This document shows, piece after piece, positions 27,348-34,500 of a stretch of 35,644 nt of DNA. The notes beneath the pieces are model-generated. The model made no database searches. It was not told the origin of the DNA and was given only the letters and a program-made list of their open reading frames with translations. The stretch is from Gelidibacter sp. (lineage in GTDB: Bacteria; Bacteroidota; Bacteroidia; Flavobacteriales; Flavobacteriaceae): positions 3,017-38,660 of the forward strand of contig JAAFHC010000010.1 of NCBI GenBank assembly GCA_010906935.1, read 5' to 3'. Within the stretch, counting starts at the first letter, position 1, and each line of letters starts with the position of its first letter. The translations under genes were made by a program, and so were the position numbers.

Positions 27348-28400
27348 TTATTTGAAAGATTGCAATACTTCGATTAATTTTTTATTTTCTTGTGCTGTCC
27401 CAATGGTAAAACGCAAACAATTTTCGCATAAAGGCTGGGTTGTTCGGTTTCTAATCACTATTCCTCTGTCAATCAATTCGTTGTAACGTTTATTGGCATC
27501 ATCCACTTTGACCAAAATGAAATTGGCTTCCGTAGGATAAATCTTTTCCACAAATTTCACTAGCAACAATTCTTTCAACAGTTCATCTCTTTGCGCTATA
27601 ATTGATTCAATTTCAGCTTTCATGTTGTCTTTGTCTTTCAATCTTTCCAAAGCTCTTTTTTGAGACAATTCATTCACGTTGTAAGGTGGTTTAATTTTGT
27701 TTAAAACTGCAATAATTTCTTTGGAAGCATAACAAATTCCCAACCGTATTCCTGCCAAGCCATAAGCCTTAGAAAGTGTTTGCGTAATGACCAAGTTAGG
27801 ATATTCATCAAATTCATTGATCCAACTTTCTTTTTTTGAAAAATCGATATACGCTTCATCAATCACCACCAATCCTTTAAAATATTGTAATAAATAAGCC
27901 ACGCTTTCATCTGAAAATGAATTACCGGTTGGATTGTTTGGCGAACACAAGAAAATAATTTTCGTATTTTCGTCAATAGCCTCCACGATTTTTTCAATTT
28001 GCGGCTGAAAAGTATCTGAAAGCAACACTTCCCTGTTTTCAACGGCATTGATATTGGCTAAAACCCTATACATTCCGTAGGTTGGTGGAAGCGTAATAAT
28101 ATTATCCGTTTTTGGTTCACAAAAGGCCCTGAAAATTAAATCGAGGACTTCATCGCTTCCGTTTCCCAATAAAATTTGTTTTTCAGAAACTCCTTTTAAT
28201 TTTGCCAATGCATTTTTCACGGAAATTTGTTGCGGATCCGGGTAGCGATTTACGCCATTTACAAACGGATTTTCATTGGCATCCAAGAAAATCATATCTG
28301 CCGTGTCGAAATCCCCAAATTCATCGCGAGCCGACGAATAAGGTTTCATTTGCTTCACGTTTTCCCGAACCAAATTATTTATATTGAAACTATTTTTCAT
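27348..28400 (-). CDS. hisC: Histidinol-phosphate aminotransferase
   Basis: A 350-residue PLP-dependent class I/II aminotransferase, step 7 of the pathway. N-terminal LDANENPF and RYPDPQQ, the PNNPTGN motif, DEAYIDF, the PLP lysine in TQTLSKAYGLAGIRLG, and the C-terminal RFTIGT arginine that binds substrate phosphate/carboxylate. Length is normal. It is flanked on both sides by copies of the same ~88-bp element in the same orientation. Confidence 0.96.
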   Translation of the reverse strand: MKNSFNINNLVRENVKQMKPYSSARDEFGDFDTADMIFLDANENPFVNGVNRYPDPQQISVKNALAKLKGVSEKQILLGNGSDEVLDLIFRAFCEPKTDNIITLPPTYGMYRVLANINAVENREVLLSDTFQPQIEKIVEAIDENTKIIFLCSPNNPTGNSFSDESVAYLLQYFKGLVVIDEAYIDFSKKESWINEFDEYPNLVITQTLSKAYGLAGIRLGICYASKEIIAVLNKIKPPYNVNELSQKRALERLKDKDNMKAEIESIIAQRDELLKELLLVKFVEKIYPTEANFILVKVDDANKRYNELIDRGIVIRNRTTQPLCENCLRFTIGTAQENKKLIEVLQSFK

Positions 28401-28487
28401 CTGTTTACATTTTATTTTTTATTGGTACAGCTGCTGTTCGCCATTAGTCATTCCCTTTTGTATCAAAATTTGTTATGCTCGTTTCAT
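28401..28487 (-). repeat. Start-codon-abutting 87-bp element, copy B, between hisD and hisC
   Basis: Runs from ATGAAACGAGC to TAAACAG and ends exactly at the hisC start codon. Its first 44 bases are in frame with hisD and encode the HisD tail NETSITNFDTKGND; the hisD stop codon overlaps an ATG (TAATG) that opens a ten-residue frame MANSSCTNKK inside the element. Closest to copy A at 17237-17324, which is in the opposite orientation. Confidence 0.92.
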
Positions 28488-29769
28488 TCTCAATCGCTTT
28501 TAAACGCAAGGTTACCGCATTTTTGTGTGCATCCAAACCTTCTGCTTCCGCCATCAACTCAATGGTTTTTCCAATATGCTGAATGCCTTTTTCTGAAATT
28601 TTCTGAAAGGTCATCGATTTTAAAAAAGAATCGAGGTTCACGCCCGAATACGCTCTTGAATAACCGTTTGTCGGCAAGGTATGGTTGGTTCCTGAAGCAT
28701 AATCACCAGCACTTTCCGGCGTATAATTCCCAATAAAAACTGAACCTGCGTTTTCAATATTTTCGATATAAAAATCGTTGTCGTTGGTGCAAATTATAAA
28801 GTGTTCCGGACCATATTCATTGATGATTTCCATGGCAATTTCTTTGTCTTCCACAAAAATTAATTTTGAATTTTCTATGGATTTTACAGCTATTTTTTTA
28901 CGCGACAATAAAGATAGCTGGATTTCAATTTCCTTTTCAACTTCTTTTAGCATTTCCATGGAAGTCGATACCAAAATCACCTGGCTGTCGGTTCCGTGTT
29001 CAGCCTGGCTCAACAAATCGGAAGCCACAAAACTTGCATTTGCCGAGTCATCGGCAACGATTAACAATTCACTTGGTCCGGCCGGCATGTCAATCGCCAC
29101 GCCGTATTTGGTAGCCAATTGTTTTGCAACAGTAACGTACTGATTTCCGGGACCGAATATTTTATACACCTTCGGAATTGTTTCAGTTCCAAATGTGAGT
29201 CCGGCAATGGCCTGAATTCCGCCCACTTTTAAAATTTTGGTGATCCCGCAAAGTTGTGCTGCGTAAAGAATGGCCGGATTAATTTCTCCTTTTTTATTGG
29301 GTGGCGAACATAATACAACCTCTTTACAACCTGCAATTTGCGCCGGAATGGCCAACATCAACACCGATGAAAACAAAGGTGCGGTGCCACCCGGAATATA
29401 CAATCCCACTTTTTGGATCGGTCTTTTTTCTTGCCAACATTCCACGCCTTCAGCGGTTTCCACAAAAACTTTGGCTGTTTTTTGGGCCAAATGGAATTTT
29501 TCAATAGCTAATTTTGCTTGCTGAATGGCCTCTTTTAATTCATCGGACAAAGCTTTTTCCGCTTCAAAAATTTCTTTGGCAGAAACACCTAAATCATCCA
29601 AAGAAACACCATCAAAAATTGCGGTATATCTTTTTATGCCATCGTCGCCGTTTCTTTTGACATCATCAAAAATAGAAGTCACCGTATTTTCAACAGCTTC
29701 AATGGTTTGTGTGGGTCTTTTTAAAATTGAGAGCCATTCGCTTTTTGGCGGATTTAATATTTTTTTCAT
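28444..29769 (-). CDS. hisD: Histidinol dehydrogenase with element-derived C-terminal tail
   Basis: A 441-residue zinc enzyme oxidising histidinol to histidine in the last two steps. Marks: GLYIPGGTAPLFSSVLML, GPGNQYVT, PAGPSELLIVAD, LLSQAEHGTDSQ with zinc ligands, and GTNHTLPTNGYSRAYSG. Family members normally end soon after HKNAVTLRL; here about 14 more residues (ETSITNFDTKGND) follow, all encoded by repeat element copy B. The core is intact, so activity is expected. Confidence 0.96.
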   Translation of the reverse strand: MKKILNPPKSEWLSILKRPTQTIEAVENTVTSIFDDVKRNGDDGIKRYTAIFDGVSLDDLGVSAKEIFEAEKALSDELKEAIQQAKLAIEKFHLAQKTAKVFVETAEGVECWQEKRPIQKVGLYIPGGTAPLFSSVLMLAIPAQIAGCKEVVLCSPPNKKGEINPAILYAAQLCGITKILKVGGIQAIAGLTFGTETIPKVYKIFGPGNQYVTVAKQLATKYGVAIDMPAGPSELLIVADDSANASFVASDLLSQAEHGTDSQVILVSTSMEMLKEVEKEIEIQLSLLSRKKIAVKSIENSKLIFVEDKEIAMEIINEYGPEHFIICTNDNDFYIENIENAGSVFIGNYTPESAGDYASGTNHTLPTNGYSRAYSGVNLDSFLKSMTFQKISEKGIQHIGKTIELMAEAEGLDAHKNAVTLRLKAIENETSITNFDTKGND

Positions 29770-29950
29770 TTTTTCAATATTATATATTTGATATTCGAAG
29801 TATAAACTGACATACTGTTGTAAATCAATATTTTAAACCTTAATAACTACTTTTAACTTTGCCCCTCTTGATACCTAATACCTGATACCAGTTACTTTTT
29901 ACTTTTTACTTTTTTAACTTCTAACTTCTAATATTTAACTTTTAACTTTT
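29770..29950. repeat. hisG-hisD gap filled with heptamer-type repeats
   Basis: The hisG-hisD junction, usually a few bases, is 181 bp here. From 29893 it is built of TTTTTAC, TTTTTAC, TTTTTTAAC, TTCTAAC, TTCTAAT, ATTTAAC, TTTTAAC units that run to the base before the hisG stop codon. The part nearest hisD is plain AT-rich sequence with no feature I can name. Confidence 0.75.
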
Positions 29951-30808
29951 TTAAACAACCATTTTCTCAATAGGAACCACCAGCAAACCTTCGGCACCCA
30001 GCAGTTTTAGCTCATCTATCACTTCCCAAAAAGTATCTTTTTCAATAACGGTATGAATAGAGCTCCAGCCTTTTTCCGCCAATGGCAACACGGTCGGACT
30101 CCGCATTCCCGGTAATATTTTAATGATTTCAGCAATTTTATCATTGGGCGCGTTCATTAAAATATATCGCGATTTTCGTGCTTTTAACACGGCCTCAATC
30201 CGAAATTGAAGTTTATCTAAAATCAACTGGCTTTCCGCAGAAATCGTTGGCGAAACAGCCAAGACAGCTTCACTTTTCAGCATGACTTCAACTTCCTTCA
30301 AATTATTTTTAAACAAGGTGCTTCCGCTTGAAACTATATCACAAATGGCATCAGCCAATCCAATGCTCGGTGCAATTTCTACCGATCCACTAATCACGTG
30401 AATGTCAGGCGTTAAATTAAATTTATTAAAGTATTCCTTTACGGTATTTGGGTAAGAAGTGGCGATGCGCATACCATCCAAATCGTTGATGTTTTTATAA
30501 TTTACACCTTTTGGAACCGCCAAAGAAACACGGCATTTTGAAAATCCGAGTCGTTCTATCACTTTGATGCCATTTCCTTTTTCAATCAACACATTGTCGC
30601 CAATAATAGCGATATCAACCACGCCATCATTTAAATATTGAGGTATGTCTCCATTTCTCAAATACAACACTTCCAAAGGAAAGTTACTTGCCGAGGCTTT
30701 TAGCTGGTCTTTTCCGTTATCGATGGAAATGCCACAATCTTTGAGGAGTTGAAGAGAATCTTCGTTTAACCTTCCTGCTTTCTGAACTGCGATTTTTAAT
30801 TTACTCAT
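29951..30808 (-). CDS. hisG: ATP phosphoribosyltransferase, long form
   Basis: A 285-residue enzyme for the first, feedback-controlled step of histidine synthesis. Start at 30808 (MSKLKIAVQKAGRL) where homology begins; an upstream in-frame TTG at 30841 would add 11 unconserved residues. Seen: the catalytic core with DICDIVSSGSTLF (phosphate-binding loop) and a C-terminal ~75-residue domain (PGMRSPTVLPLAEKGWSSIHTVIEK in two stretches) matching the HisG regulatory domain that binds histidine in long-form hexamers. First structural gene of the operon, directly after the attenuator terminator. Confidence 0.96.
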   Translation of the reverse strand: MSKLKIAVQKAGRLNEDSLQLLKDCGISIDNGKDQLKASASNFPLEVLYLRNGDIPQYLNDGVVDIAIIGDNVLIEKGNGIKVIERLGFSKCRVSLAVPKGVNYKNINDLDGMRIATSYPNTVKEYFNKFNLTPDIHVISGSVEIAPSIGLADAICDIVSSGSTLFKNNLKEVEVMLKSEAVLAVSPTISAESQLILDKLQFRIEAVLKARKSRYILMNAPNDKIAEIIKILPGMRSPTVLPLAEKGWSSIHTVIEKDTFWEVIDELKLLGAEGLLVVPIEKMVV

Positions 30809-30850
30809 TTTATTTTTTGTTCTTATGTTCGAGTAAATCAATGGATTCTA

Positions 30851-30885
30851 AAGAAAAAACCCGCTTGATGAACTCAAACGGGTTT
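30851..30885 (-). terminator. Attenuator terminator of the his operon
   Basis: On the minus strand AAACCCG-TTTGA / TCAAG-CGGGTTT forms a 12-bp stem with one G-T wobble and loop GTTCA, followed by TTTTTTCTTT. It stands between the leader peptide stop and the hisG start, with no gene in between, as expected for an attenuator. Confidence 0.9.
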
Positions 30886-30901
30886 TAAATATATGTTTAA
30901 T

Positions 30902-30970
30902 TTTTACACAATACATTTTCAACTCACCTGAGTGCGATTATGAAAATGATGATGATGGTTTTGTGTAAAA
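30902..30970 (-). promoter_or_regulatory. Leader stem enclosing the His codons
   Basis: TTTTACACAA written in leader codons 2-5 (minus strand, 30970-30961) is perfectly complementary over 10 bases to TTGTGTAAAA at 30911-30902, just before the terminator. The pairing encloses the run of His codons and would be broken by a ribosome stalled there. I did not find a convincing alternative antiterminator pairing by eye. Confidence 0.55.
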
Positions 30971-30975
30971 TTCAT
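30919..30975 (-). CDS. hisL: Histidine operon leader peptide
   Basis: An 18-residue frame MNFTQNHHHHFHNRTQVS with five His in six consecutive codons (all CAT). Promoter upstream, intrinsic terminator downstream and the complete his operon after it make this a translational attenuation leader: scarce charged tRNA-His would stall the ribosome in the His run and alter RNA folding. It is too short to be found by length-based gene calling. The symbol is used by analogy of role with enterobacterial hisL, not of sequence. Confidence 0.85.
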   Translation of the reverse strand: MNFTQNHHHHFHNRTQVS

Positions 30976-30996
30976 TTTTCTTATTTTATTCTTTGG

Positions 30997-31025
30997 CAAA
31001 TATAGAAAATTGTTTCATACACAAA
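30997..31025 (-). promoter_or_regulatory. Promoter of the histidine operon
   Basis: Minus strand: TTTG at 31025-31022, 17 bases, then TATATTTG at 31004-30997. This fits the Flavobacterium consensus TTG-N17-TAnnTTTG exactly. The expected transcript start is about 15 bases before the leader peptide ATG. Confidence 0.78.
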
Positions 31026-31110
31026 CCTATGTTTTTTAAAATATTTACAAACTTCAACGTTTTGTTAAATAATTAACAGTTTTATTTATGGTTGAATCAA
31101 CAATCTTTTT

Positions 31111-31199
31111 TGGGCGTTCCCTTGCAGGTCGCGCTTTCCGTTCCATATTTTTAGCGGTAAAAACCACTAAAAAGTATTTCACTTCAATCACTAACGCAA
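31111..31199. repeat. Probable dispersed intergenic repeat with hairpin
   Basis: GGGCGTTCCCTTGCAGGTCGCGCTTTCCG, stated here as GGGCGTTCCC and GCGCTTTCCG segments, is followed by a hairpin TTTTTAGCGGT-AAAA-ACCACTAAAAA (31148-31173, one mismatch) and TTTCACTTCAATCACTAACGC. I recall very similar sequences between genes in other Flavobacteriia, but only one copy is present here, so the repeat status is from memory rather than seen. Confidence 0.5.
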
Positions 31200-31280
31200 A
31201 TTGAATTACGATTCGGGATTTCCAATTTTAGAATTTTAATGTATCATAAAAGAACAGGTTGCAATTATTTTTTTTAGGCA

Positions 31281-31470
31281 ATAATTCTACCTTCCGGGAT
31301 TAAGGGACTTTTATTTTTTACTTTCAGCGAATAATTCCCTCATCAGAGGTAAAGGGGCTTTTATTTTTTTGGCCCAACGCCCCGGCTGGCCCTATCGCTA
31401 AAAACAGCCACTGGCTGTTTTCTTTACGCTCTGTCCCCCATTCGGGAGTTAGGGGGCTTTAATCTTTTCA
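31281..31470. repeat. Three degenerate GGGGCTTTTATTTT modules and a 9-bp hairpin upstream of purL
   Basis: Two direct copies start with ATAATTC and end with GGG(A/G)CTTTTATTTTTT (31281-31319 and 31331-31370). A third, more distant one (31431-31470) ends with AGGGGGCTTTAATCTTTT. Between modules 2 and 3 is a perfect hairpin AAAACAGCC-ACT-GGCTGTTTT (31401-31421). No coding sequence; the purL promoter follows directly. Confidence 0.65.
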
Positions 31471-31498
31471 TCTTTCAATATTATTGTCTTTTTTTAAT

Positions 31499-31506
31499 TA
31501 AATTTG
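31499..31506 (+). promoter_or_regulatory. Probable -7 box for purL
   Basis: TAAATTTG, an exact TAnnTTTG match, 29 bases before the purL ATG. A TTG at 31484 is only 12 bases upstream, so the -33 box is unclear. Confidence 0.5.
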
Positions 31507-31535
31507 CGCATCCTAACATACAAAAAAATCAATTT

Positions 31536-34500
31536 ATGATTCAATTCTTTGGAAACAAAAGCAGTAAAATATACGCTGTACAAACGTCAAAAGAACTTAT
31601 CCAAACCGACATTCAAAAATTACACTGGCTTTTTGGCAACCAGGAAAATTTAGCTGAGGCATCTTTGGATGCTTTTTTTATTGGTCCGCGCGCCGCGATG
31701 GTGACTCCTTGGAGCACAAATGCCGTTGAAATTACCCAAAATATGGGTATTGAAGGCATTGTGAGAATAGAGGAATTTAACGCTGCAATACAAGATGCGC
31801 CCTTTGACCCGATGATTTTTCAAAAATATGCCCAATTAAACCAAGAGATTTTTACCATTCACATTGAGCCAGCCGCTATTTTAGAAATTGGAGACATCGC
31901 GGCTTACAACAGCCAGGAAGGTTTGTCGTTAAACGAAGAAGAAATTGATTATTTGAATGAAATGAGCAAACGAATCGGACGTAAATTAACCGATTCTGAA
32001 GTGTTTGGATTTTCACAGGTGAATTCAGAACATTGCCGGCATAAAATTTTCAACGGAACGTTTATTATTGACGGTGTAGAAATGCCTTCGTCGCTATTTA
32101 AACTCATCAGAAAAACTTCTGAAACACATCCAAACGGCATTGTTTCAGCCTATAAAGACAATGTGGCTTTTGTGGAAGGTCCGATTGTGGAGCAATTTGC
32201 GCCAAAAACTCCGGACAAGCCCGATTTTTATCAAAAAACAAATTTTAAATCGGTGATTTCATTAAAAGCCGAAACGCATAATTTTCCAACAACCGTTGAA
32301 CCATTTAATGGTGCTGCAACAGGTTCTGGGGGAGAAATCAGAGACCGTTTGGCCGGCGGAAAAGGCTCATTGCCATTGGCTGGAACTGCCGTTTATATGA
32401 CTTCCTATTCGCGGTTAACGCAGGACAGGCATTTCGAATCGCCGCAGGACAGGCCTTGGGAAAAAGGAATGGAAGAAAGAAAATGGCTGTACCAAACACC
32501 TTTGGATATTTTAATTAAAGCGTCAAATGGCGCTTCTGATTTCGGAAATAAATTCGGGCAGCCTTTAATTACGGGTTCTGTATTGACTTTTGAACATGAC
32601 GAATCCACTTCGGATTCGCTCAGTACACGCTCACGCAAATTGGGTTACGATAAAGTGATTATGCAAGCCGGTGGCATTGGTTATGGAAAAGCAGATCAGG
32701 CTTTAAAAGACAAACCGGCTGCAGGAGATAAAATAGTGATTCTTGGTGGCGACAATTACCGAATTGGCATGGGCGGTGCCGCGGTTTCATCGGCTGATAC
32801 CGGAGAATTTACCAGTGGCATTGAACTAAATGCCGTACAACGCTCTAATCCCGAAATGCAAAAAAGAGCCGCAAATGCCATTCGCGGTATGGTAGAAAGC
32901 GATATCAATCCAATCGTTTCCATTCACGATCACGGAGCGGGCGGACATCTAAATTGCTTGTCCGAATTGGTGGAAGAAACAGGCGGATTAATCGATTTGG
33001 ATAAATTACCCATTGGTGATCCAACCCTTTCAGCCAAAGAAATTATAGGAAACGAATCCCAAGAGCGTATGGGATTGATTATCGGCAAAGAAAATGCAGC
33101 TATTTTAAAACGTGTTGCGGAAAGAGAACGCGCTCCTTACTATGAAGTTGGGGAAGTCACCAGCAACAACCGATTTACCTTTGAATCTAAATCCACCGGA
33201 AAAAAACCAATGGATTTGGCCTTGACCGACATGTTTGGCAGTTCGCCAAAGACCATCATGAACGATGTTTCTGTCGAAATAAATTATAGTAAAATAACTT
33301 ATAATCAGGAAGATATATATATTTATCTTAAGCAAGTGTTACGGTTAGAAGCTGTGGCCTGTAAAGATTGGCTAACCAATAAAGTGGACCGTTGTGTTGG
33401 CGGAAAAGTGGCCAAACAACAATGCGTGGGTCCGTTGCAATTGCCCTTAAACAACTGCGGTGTGATGGCATTGGATTACAACGGAAAGGACGGTATTGCA
33501 ACTTCTATTGGCCACGCTCCAATCTCCGCGCTTATTGATCCGGTTGCTGGAAGCAAAAATGCCATTGCGGAAGCGTTGACCAACATTGTTTGGGCACCGT
33601 TTCAAAACAATTTGTCCTCCATTTCCTTATCCGCAAACTGGATGTGGCCTTGCAAAAATGAAGGTGAAGATGCGCGTTTGTATAAAGCTGTTAAAGCTGT
33701 ATCCGATTTTGCGATTGCATTGGGCATCAATGTTCCTACGGGAAAAGACTCTTTGTCCATGAAACAAAAATACCCGAATGACGAAGTAATCTCTCCTGGA
33801 ACGGTGGTTATTACTGCGGCAGGACATTGCAACGATATTTCAAAAGTAGTTGAACCTTTAATTAAGGAAACAATAAATAACAAACTGTATTACATTAATT
33901 TATCTAACGATACTTATAAATTAGGAGGCTCGTCATTTGGTCAGATTCATCATAAAATTGGAAAGGAAACGCCGACTATCAAAGATGCCGCTAAATTTAA
34001 AATCGCTTTCAACACCCTTCAAAAATTAATCAAAGAAGATCGAATTTTAGCCGGACACGATATTTCTTCTGGCGGAATGATTACCACCTTGCTTGAAATG
34101 TGTTTTTCGCAGCAAACGTTAGGCTTAAACATTGACCTTACCGCTATTGCGGAAGTTGATACCGTAAAATTGCTTTTTGCAGAAAACAGCGGCATCATTT
34201 TCCAAAGTGCAGATGAAAAAGTGCCAGCTATTTTAGCCGAAAACAATATTGAATTTTTTGAGATAGGTTTTGCCGCTAAAAGTGATTGCGTGACCATCAT
34301 CAATTTCGATGAAACATTCACCTTTAACATTGCCGAACTGCGCGATGTTTGGTATGACACGTCTTATTTATTGGATCAAAAACAATGCGCCAACAACAAA
34401 GCGCTGGATCGATATGAAAATTATAAAAATCAACAGTTAACATATGTTTTCCCAAAACATTTTACCGGTAAGTTAGAAGACGTCATTGCGAGTGAAACGA

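Noticed and set aside
30809-30841. N-terminal extension of HisG from a TTG at 30841
   Set aside because: The added residues (IYSNIRTKNK) are not conserved, the ATG at 30808 begins the family core, and the extension starts right at the attenuator terminator.
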